From Desulfobacterales bacterium (lineage in GTDB: Bacteria > Desulfobacterota > Desulfobacteria > Desulfobacterales > UBA2174_A), in NCBI GenBank assembly GCA_025454075.1, contig JALOPD010000026.1:1-22844 (forward strand): 22,844 bases of DNA. The letters are read 5' to 3'. Below the pieces are notes generated by a model. The model did no database searches, was not told the origin of the DNA, and worked only from the letters and a program-made list of their open reading frames with translations. Of this stretch, positions 13,480 to 22,240 are shown in pieces. The translations under genes and the position numbers were made by a program. Within the stretch, counting starts at the first letter, position 1. Each line of letters opens with the position of its first letter.

Positions 13480-14985
13480 TCAAGGCTCCTTCGGAACGAG
13501 CCTGAGGGATCGCTTGCGGAGAGATGCAATGATTGAAGAAAGGAAAATGACAGCGGTGATGATCAGGCATACCAGGCTGATCGGCCGGGTGAAAAACACC
13601 GCGAAGCTGCCCCGGGAAAACATCAGCGCGGACTTGAAGTAGTACTCGATCAGCGGGCCCAGCACGAAGGCGAGCACCAGCGGGGGGGAGTCGAATTTGA
13701 GCTTTTTCATCAGGTAGCCGACGACCCCGAAGCCCAGCATGAGGTAGACATCGGTTATGCTGTTGGCCACCGAATAGGACCCCACGATGCAGAACAGCAC
13801 GATCGCCGGCATCAGATACGGGTAGGGGATCCGCAGCAGTTGGACCCACAGCCCGATCAAGGGCAGGTTGAGCACCAGGAGCATGGCGTTTCCCAGGTAC
13901 ATGCTGGCGACCACCCCCCAGAAGATGTCCGGGTTCTTGGTGAGCAGGAGCGGCCCCGGCGTGACCCCGTGCAGGATCAGGGCGCCGAGCAAGAGCGCCA
14001 TGACCACATTGGCGGGCAGCCCCAGGGTCAAGAGCGGGATGAAGGCCGACTGGGCCGCGGAGTTGTTGGCGGCCTCCGGCGCAGCCACCCCTTCGATTGC
14101 GCCGGTGCCGAATCGCTCCGGGTGCTTTGAGACGCGCTTTTCCACCGCATAGGCCACAAAGGATGAGAGCACCGCGCCGCCCCCCGGCAGGATCCCTAGG
14201 AAAAACCCGATCAGCGTCCCGCGCACCAGGGCCCATTTCGCCAGGGCCCATTCCGCGAGGCTCGGCAGCAGTCCCTTGACCTTGGTTTTGAAGACCTCGC
14301 GGTCCACGTTCTGCTCGAGGTTCAGGATGATCTCCGAAATGCCGAACAGCCCCATCACCAGAGGCACCAGCCCGACGCCGTCCATAAGCTCGGTCAACCC
14401 GAAGGTAAAGCGAGTGCTGCCCGACACCGTGTCCATCCCCACTGCCCCCAGAATGATGCCGAAGCAGGCCATCATGAGGGAGTGAATCATGGATTCGCCG
14501 GTCAGAAAACTCAACACCACCATGCCCATGCACATGAGGGAAAAATATTCGGGGGGCCCGAACTTGAGGGCGAAAAGAGCAAGCGGCGGAGCCAACAGGG
14601 TCAGGCCGACCAGGCCGAAAGTGCCGGCAATGAAGGAGGCGAAGGCCGACATCCCCAGCGCCGCGCCGGCCCTGCCTTGCCGGGCCATCTGATAGCCGTC
14701 CAGGCAGGTCATGACCGAAGCGGCTTCGCCGGGGATGTTCACCAATATCGACGTGGTGGACCCGCCGTACATGGCCCCGTAGTAGATGCCCGCCAGCATG
14801 ATGATGGCCGTGACGGGCGGTACATGAAAGGTGGCGGGCAGCAGCAGCGCCATGGCCGCGGTGGGCCCCAGCCCCGGCAGCACCCCCACGAGGGTGCCGA
14901 TCAGGCAGCCGAGGAAGCAATAGAAAAGGTTGACAGGCTGAAAGGCGACGGCAAAGCCGCTGATCAGCTGATGAAATAGGTCCAT
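13480..14985 (-). CDS. tctA: Tripartite tricarboxylate transporter, large permease TctA
   Basis: A 501-residue inner-membrane protein with about a dozen hydrophobic segments, the 12-TM permease of the TTT family. Typical strings: GVLPGLGPTAAMALLLPAT near the start, IYYGAMYGGSTTSILVNIPG, a central IGFFLGILPGGGAVLSSFVAY, and APEAANNSAAQSAFIPLLTLGLP. These two glycine/proline-rich repeats are the signature of TctA. The ATG at 14985 gives the proper N-terminus (MDLFHQLISGF) and overlaps the end of tctB by 22 bp; the in-frame extension up to 15156 runs through tctB and is rejected. The protein would import a carboxylate delivered by TctC, driven by an ion gradient. Confidence 0.93.
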   Translation of the reverse strand: MDLFHQLISGFAVAFQPVNLFYCFLGCLIGTLVGVLPGLGPTAAMALLLPATFHVPPVTAIIMLAGIYYGAMYGGSTTSILVNIPGEAASVMTCLDGYQMARQGRAGAALGMSAFASFIAGTFGLVGLTLLAPPLALFALKFGPPEYFSLMCMGMVVLSFLTGESMIHSLMMACFGIILGAVGMDTVSGSTRFTFGLTELMDGVGLVPLVMGLFGISEIILNLEQNVDREVFKTKVKGLLPSLAEWALAKWALVRGTLIGFFLGILPGGGAVLSSFVAYAVEKRVSKHPERFGTGAIEGVAAPEAANNSAAQSAFIPLLTLGLPANVVMALLLGALILHGVTPGPLLLTKNPDIFWGVVASMYLGNAMLLVLNLPLIGLWVQLLRIPYPYLMPAIVLFCIVGSYSVANSITDVYLMLGFGVVGYLMKKLKFDSPPLVLAFVLGPLIEYYFKSALMFSRGSFAVFFTRPISLVCLIITAVIFLSSIIASLRKRSLRLVPKEP

Positions 14986-15431
14986 AGTCGTCCAGCCGGC
15001 AGGCGGGCCCCGAGCAAAACCGAAAACAGGATGTAGGTGAACGCCAAGGTCAGGCCGGACGCCACGAAGACCGTCCGCCACCGGAGCGGCTCCACGCATC
15101 TGAAGAGAAACAGGAGCAGCAGGAAAGTGGAGGCGAGGAACCCGAGGACGTCCCAAAGAAACACGTAGACGAACAAGACGGCTGCAACCAGGCCGATCCT
15201 GAGGATGTCGGCCGCGCGGAAACCGCCGGCGGCCTCGGCGACCGGTTTTTTGAGAACGGTCTGAATCAGGCCGGCGCCAGCCAGAACGGCCAGGCAGATT
15301 CCAGCCAAAAAGGGCAGGAACCCCGGCCCCGGCCGGCCGAAGGTGCCGAACCCCAGGCGGCCGGATTCGGCCGCGACGGCCAGGGCCAGCAACACCCAGA
15401 CGAAATAAGTGATGAGATAGGTTTTTTTCAA
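14964..15431 (-). CDS. tctB: Tripartite tricarboxylate transporter, small permease TctB
   Basis: A 155-residue protein with four hydrophobic segments (about 7-24, 38-58, 79-115 containing two, and 124-145), the small membrane subunit of TTT transporters. FGTFGRPGPGFLPFLAGICL is the family motif around residue 30-50. The start is a TTG at 15431, only 3 bp after the tctC stop, giving MKKTYLITYFVWVLL. There is no good ribosome site, so translation is probably coupled to tctC. Its end overlaps tctA. Confidence 0.88.
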   Translation of the reverse strand: MKKTYLITYFVWVLLALAVAAESGRLGFGTFGRPGPGFLPFLAGICLAVLAGAGLIQTVLKKPVAEAAGGFRAADILRIGLVAAVLFVYVFLWDVLGFLASTFLLLLFLFRCVEPLRWRTVFVASGLTLAFTYILFSVLLGARLPAGRLWTYFIS

Positions 15432-15434
15432 CGT

Positions 15435-16397
15435 TTACGGTTTCATGTATTTCCTGACCTGCTCCCCGGCCTCAACATACGCCTCGGCCCAGAACTTGGC
15501 GAAATCCGCAGAGTTCTGGTAAAGCACGGGCATCTCGTAGCTGACCATGGCCTTCAGGAACCCCGGATCGCTCAGGGCTTTCTGGAAGGCGTCGTGCAGA
15601 ACCTTGACCCGCTCGGGGGCCATTCCCTTCGGGCCGACGATGCCGATGGGCGAGTCGTGGACCACCTTGTAGCCCGACTCCTTTACCGTGGGGACGTCCG
15701 GGAAACGCTTGACACGGTTCTCGCTGTAAACGGCGATCGGCTTCAGCTGCCCGGCCTCCACGAGCGGGATCCAGCCCGAGGTGGTGGATATGAAGTCCAC
15801 GTGGCCGCCGAGCAGGGAGGCCGAGGACTCCTGGTCGCCCTTGGAGGGCAGGTGGTTGAATTTGACGCCGGCGTTGGTGGCCATCTCTTCGGCGGCGATG
15901 TGGCCGCCGGTGCCGATGCCCGAAGCCATGTAGCTTGCCTGGCCGGGGTTGGCCTTGGCGTAGTCAATGAGATCCTTCAGCGTCTTGATTTTGGAGTCGG
16001 GTTTCACCAGGACCCCGTAGAGATATCCACCGACCCGGATGATGGGGGTGACGTCCTTGACCGTGTCGAAGGCGAGCTTATTGATGTGCGCGGCCCGGTG
16101 CAGGCTCGTGACGACCACGGACAGCAGATACCCGTCCGGCTCCTTGCCGATGATGGAACCCGTTCCGACAGCCCCGCCGCCGCCCCCCTTGTTTTCCACC
16201 ATAACGGGCTGGCCGAGGATCTTGCCGGCCGCTTCCGCCAGCGGCCGGATGACCACGTCGGTGGAGCCGCCCGCAGGATAGGGCACAATCAACGTAATGG
16301 GTTTGGTGGGAAATTCGGCAGCCATGGCATAGCCGCCCAGCATGATGATGGAAACTACGGAACACAGAACGATCAGGCGACCTATCAGAGATTTCAT
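15435..16397 (-). CDS. tctC: Tripartite tricarboxylate transporter solute-binding protein TctC (Bug family)
   Basis: A 320-residue periplasmic binding protein. A signal peptide ends at YAMA near residue 27, followed by the Bug-family start AEFPTKPITLIVPYPAGGSTD, then PLAEAAGKILGQPVMVENKGGGGG and a late RVKRFPDVPTVKESGY segment. Bug proteins grip one carboxylate of the ligand with the two loops seen here (PAGGSTD and the second near SGIGTGGH). The ATG at 16397 follows GGGAGG. It is the first gene of the tctCBA operon, divergent from the FAD-linked oxidase at 16582. Ligand unknown; a carboxylic acid oxidised by that neighbour is a reasonable guess. Confidence 0.93.
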   Translation of the reverse strand: MKSLIGRLIVLCSVVSIIMLGGYAMAAEFPTKPITLIVPYPAGGSTDVVIRPLAEAAGKILGQPVMVENKGGGGGAVGTGSIIGKEPDGYLLSVVVTSLHRAAHINKLAFDTVKDVTPIIRVGGYLYGVLVKPDSKIKTLKDLIDYAKANPGQASYMASGIGTGGHIAAEEMATNAGVKFNHLPSKGDQESSASLLGGHVDFISTTSGWIPLVEAGQLKPIAVYSENRVKRFPDVPTVKESGYKVVHDSPIGIVGPKGMAPERVKVLHDAFQKALSDPGFLKAMVSYEMPVLYQNSADFAKFWAEAYVEAGEQVRKYMKP

Positions 16398-16454
16398 CGA
16401 CGCACCTCCCTTGTTTTTTAAACTGACTAAGCGATTCCGATTTTGCTGTCAAGC

Positions 16455-16485
16455 AATTATCCCCGAAGAAACATCGGGGATTATT
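16455..16485. promoter_or_regulatory. Palindrome in the divergent tctC / FAD-oxidase promoter region
   Basis: AATTATCCCCGA (16455-16466) and TCGGGGATTATT (16474-16485) pair at 11 of 12 positions around the 7-nt spacer AGAAACA. It lies about 60 bp upstream of tctC and about 100 bp before the oxidase start, where a regulator controlling both directions would bind. A transcript hairpin is the alternative. Confidence 0.45.
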
Positions 16486-16581
16486 GATGAGAAAGAAAGG
16501 GAAAAAGTTGATTTGTGCATCGGCGGGTTGTGATATATGAAGATGCGTTTGCAGCGGATTCACTATCACTCGGAGGACAAC

Positions 16582-17970
16582 GTGACATTCAGGCCCCTTT
16601 CCGATTCCGACCTCAAAAACCTCGAATCGATGGTGTCGAAAGACCGGTTTTCAACGGGTGCGTCGGTGCTCGACCTGCACGCCAAAGACCAGTCGGCGCA
16701 CGCGGCCTGCCGGCCGGAGGCGGTGATCTGGCCGGAGACGGCCGCGGAAGTGGCCGCGATTCTCAAATTCGCCGGCGACCAACGCGTTCCGGTGACCGGC
16801 TGGGGGGCCGGTTCCAGCCTGGAGGGCAACCCCATCCCGGTGTGCCGCGGGCTCGTGCTCGACTTCAGCCGCATGCACCGGATCCTGGCCGTTCGCGAGG
16901 AGGATTTCCAGGCGGATGTGCAGCCCGGCGTCGTCTACCAGGACCTGAACGACAAGCTCCGGCACACCGGCCTTTTTTTCCCGCCGGACCCCGGCGCCCG
17001 GGCCACCATCGGCGGCATGATCGCCAACAACGCCAGCGGCACCCGCACGGTGCTCTACGGCTCCACGCGGGATTACGTCATGCGCCTCGTGGTCGCCCTC
17101 GCCAACGGGGAGCTGCTCGAACTCGGCACCCGGGCGAGCAAGAGCTCTTCGGGGTACAATCTCATCAGCCTCTTCGTCGGGTCCGAGGGGACGCTGGGCA
17201 TCGTGGTCGAGGCGACCATGCGCCTGGTGGGCTTCCCGGCAGAGTACTCGGCCGCCGTCGCCACCTTCCCCTCGGTGCAGGCGGCCGCCCGCACGGTGTA
17301 CGAGCTCAAGCGCTCGGGGCTCAACCCTGCGGCGCTCGAGTTGCTGGGGCCGGAGTGCGTCGCTCTGATGAACCAGGAGGAAAAGCTCGGGCTGGCCGTG
17401 GAGCCGACCCTGTTCCTCGAGTTTCACGGCGCAAGCACCGGCCAGCTCGCCGAGGGGCTGGATACCGCCAGGGACATCTGCGCGGGCCAGGGCTGCCGGG
17501 ACTTCCGTCCGGGTCTAGGGCGGGCCGAACGCGACCGGATATTCAAGGCGCGGCACGCCTTGGGCGAGATGATCCAGCACAACCACCCGGAGCACCACAT
17601 CCTCATCATGGACGTGGCGGTGCCCATCACCGGCTACGCCGAGCTGCTGGGGGCCATGCAGACCGAAGTCAAAACCCACGGCCTCATCGCCTATACCCTC
17701 AGCCATGCCGGCAACGGGAACGTGCACCTGAACATCGCCGGCCGCAAGGACGACCCTGCGGAATGGGCGCTGGTGCAGAAAGTCTCCGAGCGTCTGGTGC
17801 TGAAGGCCATCGCACTCGGCGGCACCGCCACCGGCGAGCACGGCGTGGGCCTGGGCAAACGCAAATACATGCCGGTACAGCATGGGGCAAGCCTTGCCTG
17901 GATGAAGCAGATCAAGGGGCTCTTCGACCCGCACGGGATACTCAACCCGGGCAAGATCTTCCCCGAATAA
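16582..17970 (+). CDS. FAD-linked oxidase, D-lactate dehydrogenase / GlcD type
   Basis: A 462-residue flavoprotein of the VAO family that oxidises a D-2-hydroxyacid (lactate, glycolate or a longer one) to the 2-oxoacid. FAD-binding strings: WPETAAEVAAILKFA, VTGWGAGSSLEGN, PPDPGARATIGGMIANNASG, GYNLISLFVGSEGTLGIV. The C-terminal oxidase domain has LSHAGNGNVHLNI and GTATGEHGVGLGKRKYM, ending LNPGKIFPE. I chose the GTG at 16582 because GGAGG lies 5 bp before it; an in-frame ATG at 16537 has no ribosome site. No iron-sulfur domain is fused and no GlcE/GlcF partner follows. It is divergent from tctCBA, which suggests that transporter brings in its substrate. Confidence 0.9.
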   Translation: MTFRPLSDSDLKNLESMVSKDRFSTGASVLDLHAKDQSAHAACRPEAVIWPETAAEVAAILKFAGDQRVPVTGWGAGSSLEGNPIPVCRGLVLDFSRMHRILAVREEDFQADVQPGVVYQDLNDKLRHTGLFFPPDPGARATIGGMIANNASGTRTVLYGSTRDYVMRLVVALANGELLELGTRASKSSSGYNLISLFVGSEGTLGIVVEATMRLVGFPAEYSAAVATFPSVQAAARTVYELKRSGLNPAALELLGPECVALMNQEEKLGLAVEPTLFLEFHGASTGQLAEGLDTARDICAGQGCRDFRPGLGRAERDRIFKARHALGEMIQHNHPEHHILIMDVAVPITGYAELLGAMQTEVKTHGLIAYTLSHAGNGNVHLNIAGRKDDPAEWALVQKVSERLVLKAIALGGTATGEHGVGLGKRKYMPVQHGASLAWMKQIKGLFDPHGILNPGKIFPE

Positions 17971-18005
17971 ACCATTGCCCGCCGCTTGCGGCGGGCAATG
18001 GTTTA
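17968..18005. terminator. Long perfect palindrome over the oxidase stop codon
   Basis: TAAACCATTGCCCGCCGC (17968-17985) and GCGGCGGGCAATGGTTTA (17988-18005) are perfect inverted repeats separated by only TT. The TAA stop is part of the stem. Realistically 17 bp pair around a CTTG loop. There is no T tract on the + strand, so it may work as a transcript-stabilising 3' hairpin or Rho-dependent end. Confidence 0.6.
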
Positions 18006-18223
18006 TGCCGCAGGGCAAAAAAGGGGCTAAGCGCAGGCACGGCAGAGAGGTGGTGCGCCGGTTGATTTCGCTTCGTTTTTAATGGCCGGTGTGATATGAA
18101 TTTTTCTCTCATTGGCCGGGCGGTTGCCGATTAGCCGACCGCACGCTTACTATCCCCCACCATGGCATCGGATACGGCCCCAGGGGCCATTGGCAGCCAC
18201 ATCATCAACATAAAGGAGGAGTC

Positions 18224-19354
18224 ATGAAAAAGCTGTTGGCATTGGCGTTTCTCACTGTTTTTGCCCTTTCGGGCGCCGCGCTCGCCGCGGACACGGTTAA
18301 AATCGGCGTTTACCTGCCGCTGACCGGGCAGATGGCCTACGGAGGCCAGCTGGAGCTTGAAGGCATCCAGATGGCCCACAAGGAGGCCCCGACGGTGCTG
18401 GGCAAGAAGGTCGAACTGTTCGTGGTCGACAACAAGTCCGACAAGGTCGAGGCGGCCAACGCCGTCAAACGCCTGATCGAAAAGGAGAAAGTGGTCGCCA
18501 TCATCGGCACCTATGGGTCCTCGCTCGCCATGGCGGGCGGCGAAGTCGCGGAGAAGGCCAAAATCCCCATGGTCGGCACCTCCTGCACCAACCCGCTGGT
18601 GACCCAGGGCAAGAAATACAGCTTCCGTGTCTGCTTCATCGACCCCTACCAGGGTGCGGGTGCGGCGACCTACGCGTACAGCGGCCTGAAAGCGAAGACC
18701 GCGGCCCTGCTGGTGGACGTGTCCAACGACTACTCGGTCGGCCTCGCCACCTTCTTCACCCGGTCCTTCACCAAGGTGGGCGGCCAGGTGGTGGCCAACC
18801 TGAAGTACCAGGCCGGCGACCAGGACTTCACGGCCCAGCTGACCGAGATCATCAGCAAGAAGCCGGACGTGCTGTTCATTCCCTCCTACTTTGCCGAAGG
18901 CGCCATCATCATGAAGCAGGCCAAAGAGCTCGGCGCCACGTTCCGCATCATGGGCGGCGACGCCATGGACAACCCCAAGATCGTCGAGATCGGCGGCGCG
19001 GCGGTGGAAGGGTTCGTGCACACCACCTTCCCGTACGACCCGTCCATGACCGACATGAGCCCGATCGCGAAGAAGTTCACCGAGAACTGGAAGAAGGCCT
19101 TCCCCACGAAAGAGCCCAACGTGAACGCCGCCCTGGGCTATGACACCTACCTGATGGTGCTCGACGCCATCAAGCGTGCCGGCAAGGCCGAGCCCGCCGC
19201 CATCACCAAGGCCTTGGCCTCCACCAAGGGCTTCGAAGGGGTGACCGGCAGCACCACCATCAACGCCACCCACGACGCTGAAAAGCCCGTGGGCCTGGTG
19301 CAGATCAAGGACGGCAAGAAGACCTACATCGGCAGCATCACGCCCAAGCTCTAA
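18224..19354 (+). CDS. livK: Branched-chain amino acid-type ABC solute-binding protein (LivK/LivJ family)
   Basis: A 376-residue periplasmic binding protein (type I fold, Peripla_BP_6). The ATG at 18224 follows a strong AAAGGAGG site. The signal peptide ends at ALA near residue 22; the mature protein begins ADTVKIGVYLPLTGQMAYGG, the hallmark of this family. Other family strings are VAAIIGTYGSSLAMAGGEVAEKAKIP and DYSVGLATFF. It should bind a branched-chain or other amino acid, or an amide or short carboxylate, since the family is broad. It is first of the livKHMGF cluster, 168 bp before livH. The 253-bp gap upstream holds the palindrome at 17968-18005 and must carry the promoter, but no clear hexamers stand out. 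Confidence 0.92.
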   Translation: MKKLLALAFLTVFALSGAALAADTVKIGVYLPLTGQMAYGGQLELEGIQMAHKEAPTVLGKKVELFVVDNKSDKVEAANAVKRLIEKEKVVAIIGTYGSSLAMAGGEVAEKAKIPMVGTSCTNPLVTQGKKYSFRVCFIDPYQGAGAATYAYSGLKAKTAALLVDVSNDYSVGLATFFTRSFTKVGGQVVANLKYQAGDQDFTAQLTEIISKKPDVLFIPSYFAEGAIIMKQAKELGATFRIMGGDAMDNPKIVEIGGAAVEGFVHTTFPYDPSMTDMSPIAKKFTENWKKAFPTKEPNVNAALGYDTYLMVLDAIKRAGKAEPAAITKALASTKGFEGVTGSTTINATHDAEKPVGLVQIKDGKKTYIGSITPKL

Positions 19355-19522
19355 AAAGGAGTTTGCAAACGGCGCTTCGGGCCGTTATCCGACGCTGCAT
19401 GGATCTTGAAAAAGCTCATCCCTCAGCAGCGGGACTGCGCTCCAACAGTTTTTCCATGCGCCTTGGCTGACGGCCCGACGCCTGTTTCTCCACCCCTTTG
19501 TAACCTTGCATAGGAGATCCAG

Positions 19523-20416
19523 ATGACCTGGGCCATGTTCGTGCAGCACGCCCTGAACGGCCTGACGCTGGGCAGCCTCTACGCCCTGATCGCCATCGGC
19601 TACACCATGGTCTATGGCATCCTGCGGCTGATCAATTTCGCCCACAGCGAGATCTTCATGCTGGGCGCCTACTTCGTGCTCTGGGGCATCACGCTGCTGT
19701 ACCTGCCCTGGTTCCTGGCCATCGTGGGGGCCATCATCATCACGGCCAGCATCGGCATCCTGGTGGACCGCGTGGCCTACCGCCCGCTGCGCGACGCCCC
19801 CCGGATCTCGGCCCTCATCAGCGCCATCGGCGTCTCGTTTTTTCTGCAGAACCTCACGATCGTAACCTTCGGCGCCCTCCCCCGGGAGGTCTACCGGCCC
19901 GGGTGGCTGGAAAACCCGATCCTCATGGGCGACGTCCGCGTCCTGCCCCTCACTCTTTTCGTGCCGGGGCTCTCTTTCCTGCTCATGCTGGGCCTGGTCT
20001 GGATCGTCTACAAAACCAAGCCCGGGCTGGGCATGCGTGCCATCTCCAAGGACATCGAGACCAGCTACATCATGGGGGTGCCGGTCAACCGGATCATATC
20101 GCTCACCTTCGGCATCGGCTCGGCGCTCGCCGCGGCGAGCGGCATCATGTGGGCCCTGCGCTACCCGCAGCTGCAGCCGGTCATGGGGTCGATCCCCGGG
20201 TTCAAGGCCTTCATCGCCGCCGTGTTCGGCGGCATCGGCTCGATCCCCGGGGCGGTCGTCGGCGGCATCATGCTGGGGGTGATCGAGATCATGGCCGTGG
20301 CGTTTTTGCCGGACTTGGCCGGCTACCGCGACGCGTTCGCCTTCATCCTGCTCATCGTCATTCTGCTGATCAAACCGACCGGGCTGATGGGCGAGAGGCT
20401 GGAGGACAAGGTCTGA
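19523..20416 (+). CDS. livH: Branched-chain amino acid-type ABC permease LivH
   Basis: A 297-residue inner-membrane permease with about eight hydrophobic segments. It begins with the LivH pattern FVQHALNGLTLGSLYALIAI, then YGILRLINFAHSEIFMLGAY. It has the coupling-loop region MRAISKDIETSYIMGVPVN and the late FIAAVFGGIGSIPGAVVGGI signature. The ATG at 19523 follows TAGGAGA. The stop overlaps the livM start by one base (TGATG). The 168-bp gap before it shows no gene; it begins with the aaaaggag just after livK and has no obvious terminator. Confidence 0.93.
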   Translation: MTWAMFVQHALNGLTLGSLYALIAIGYTMVYGILRLINFAHSEIFMLGAYFVLWGITLLYLPWFLAIVGAIIITASIGILVDRVAYRPLRDAPRISALISAIGVSFFLQNLTIVTFGALPREVYRPGWLENPILMGDVRVLPLTLFVPGLSFLLMLGLVWIVYKTKPGLGMRAISKDIETSYIMGVPVNRIISLTFGIGSALAAASGIMWALRYPQLQPVMGSIPGFKAFIAAVFGGIGSIPGAVVGGIMLGVIEIMAVAFLPDLAGYRDAFAFILLIVILLIKPTGLMGERLEDKV

Positions 20417-21465
20417 TGAGCACGAAAACCAACGCCATCCTGAACTTTCTGGCGCTTGCCGCCCTGGGGCTCTTCGTCTGGTGGGCCGAGGACAACCTGG
20501 ACGGCTACATGATCCAGATCCTCAATCTTGTCGCCGTCAACATCATTCTGGCACTGAGCCTGAACCTGATCTACGGTTTCACGGGCCTGTTCAGCCTGGG
20601 CCACGCGGGATTCATGGCGATCGGCGCCTATGTCTGCTCGATCCTGATCCTCGCCCCCGAGCAGAAGGAGATGCTCTTCATCCTGGAGCCGGCTTACGAC
20701 TGGGTGCAGTCCGCCCAGGCCCCGTTTTTCGTGGCGGTGGTCGCCGGCGGCCTGGTCGCGGCTCTCTTCGGGGTGTTGGTGGGCATACCGCTCCTGCGGC
20801 TCGGCGACGACTACCTCGGGATGGCCACCCTCGGTTTCGCCGAGATCGTCCGGGTCGTCGCCATCAACCTGCCGCGCGTCACTAACGGCGCGCTCGGGTT
20901 CAAGGGCATCCCGGACCATGCCGACCTCTGGTGGAATTTCGGCTGGTGCGTCCTCACCCTGTTTGTCATCATCCGGCTGATCGGCAGCAACAGCGGCAAC
21001 GTCTTCAAGGCCATCCGCGACGACGAGACCGCGGCCAAAGCCATGGGGATCGATGTCTTCCGCCAAAAGCTCCTGTCCTTCACCATCGGGGCGTTCTTCG
21101 CCGGCGTGGGCGGGGCGCTGCTGGGGAGCCTGGTCGCCACCATCGACCCGAAGATGTTCACCTTCGTCCTGACCTTCAACGTGCTGATGATCGTCGTGAC
21201 CGGCGGGCTGGGGTCCATCACCGGCTCGGTCCTGGCAGGCATCGTCATCACGATCCTGCTGGAATGGCTGCGGTTCGTGGAAAACCCGGTCACCTTCGGC
21301 GACTGGGAGCTGCCGGGCATCCCCGGCATGCGCATGGTGGTCTTCTCGCTGGCGCTGATCTTCATCATCCTCTTCCGCCGCGAGGGGTTCATGGGCAAGC
21401 GCGAGTTCAACTGGGACTGGGCGGTCGGACGATTCTTCAAAAAGGCGGGCCGCCATGGCATCTGA
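20416..21465 (+). CDS. livM: Branched-chain amino acid-type ABC permease LivM
   Basis: A 349-residue inner-membrane permease, partner of LivH. Family strings are LNLIYGFTGLFSLGHAGFMAIGAY near residues 50-75, LLRLGDDYLGMATLGFAEIVR, the cytoplasmic coupling loop IRDDETAAKAMGIDVFRQKL, and the late GGLGSITGSVLAG. The true start is ATG at 20416, overlapping the livH stop; the same frame is open further upstream inside livH but that is not coding. The end overlaps livG by 11 bp. A 30-residue basic cytoplasmic tail follows the last membrane segment. Confidence 0.93.
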   Translation: MSTKTNAILNFLALAALGLFVWWAEDNLDGYMIQILNLVAVNIILALSLNLIYGFTGLFSLGHAGFMAIGAYVCSILILAPEQKEMLFILEPAYDWVQSAQAPFFVAVVAGGLVAALFGVLVGIPLLRLGDDYLGMATLGFAEIVRVVAINLPRVTNGALGFKGIPDHADLWWNFGWCVLTLFVIIRLIGSNSGNVFKAIRDDETAAKAMGIDVFRQKLLSFTIGAFFAGVGGALLGSLVATIDPKMFTFVLTFNVLMIVVTGGLGSITGSVLAGIVITILLEWLRFVENPVTFGDWELPGIPGMRMVVFSLALIFIILFRREGFMGKREFNWDWAVGRFFKKAGRHGI

Positions 21466-22240
21466 CGTAATCCTGGAAACCAGGGGACTCACCATGCGCT
21501 TCGGCGGGCTGACGGCCGTGAAGAACTTCAGCGCCGCCGTCCCGCGCGGCGCCATCGTGGGCCTCATCGGGCCTAACGGCGCCGGCAAGACCACCTGCTT
21601 CAACATGATCACCGGGTTCTACCAGCCGAGCGAGGGGCAGGTGCGCTTCGAAGGGAACGACATCACGGGCACCCCGCCCCACCGGGTGTGCCGCAGCGGC
21701 ATCGCCCGCACCTTTCAGAACATCCGGCTCTTCACCAACGAAACGGTGCTGGAAAACGTGATGATCGGGGGCCACCTCCGTCAGAAGACCGGCTGGTGGC
21801 AGGCGGTGCTCTGCCTGCCGGCGAACCGGCGGGAGGAGCGGGCCGTCGCCGAGCGCGCACGGGAGCTTTTGAAGGTCGTCGGCCTGGAGGAGCTCGAGGG
21901 TGAAAAGGCCAACAGCCTGCCTTACGGCGCCCAGCGCCGGCTCGAGATCGCCCGGGCGCTCGCCACCCGGCCGGCCTTCCTGCTTTTGGACGAGCCTGCG
22001 GCCGGGATGAACCCCAACGAGACCGTGGAACTCATGGGCTTCATCCGCGAGATTCGCACGAGCTTCAACCTGACGGTCCTGCTGATCGAGCACGACATGA
22101 AGGTGGTCATGGGCATCTGCGAACACATCTGGGTCCTGGACTATGGCGAAACCATCGCCGAGGGGCCGCCGGAGGCGATCAAGACGGACCCCAAGGTGAT
22201 CAAGGCCTACCTGGGGGAAGAGGCGGTCCCCAATGCTTAA
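21455..22240 (+). CDS. livG: Branched-chain amino acid-type ABC ATPase LivG
   Basis: A 261-residue ATPase. Walker A GPNGAGKTT is at residues 39-47, the Q-loop at ARTFQNIRLF, the family's variant signature LPYGAQRRLEIARAL, Walker B FLLLDEPAAGMNP, and the switch histidine in LLIEHDM. The extended insertion around residues 105-130 and the C-terminal AYLGEE are typical of LivG. It energises the LivHM channel together with LivF. Start ATG 21455 lies inside the livM end, and its stop overlaps the livF start by 8 bp (ATGCTTAA), so the cluster is translated as a coupled unit. Confidence 0.95.
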   Translation: MASDVILETRGLTMRFGGLTAVKNFSAAVPRGAIVGLIGPNGAGKTTCFNMITGFYQPSEGQVRFEGNDITGTPPHRVCRSGIARTFQNIRLFTNETVLENVMIGGHLRQKTGWWQAVLCLPANRREERAVAERARELLKVVGLEELEGEKANSLPYGAQRRLEIARALATRPAFLLLDEPAAGMNPNETVELMGFIREIRTSFNLTVLLIEHDMKVVMGICEHIWVLDYGETIAEGPPEAIKTDPKVIKAYLGEEAVPNA

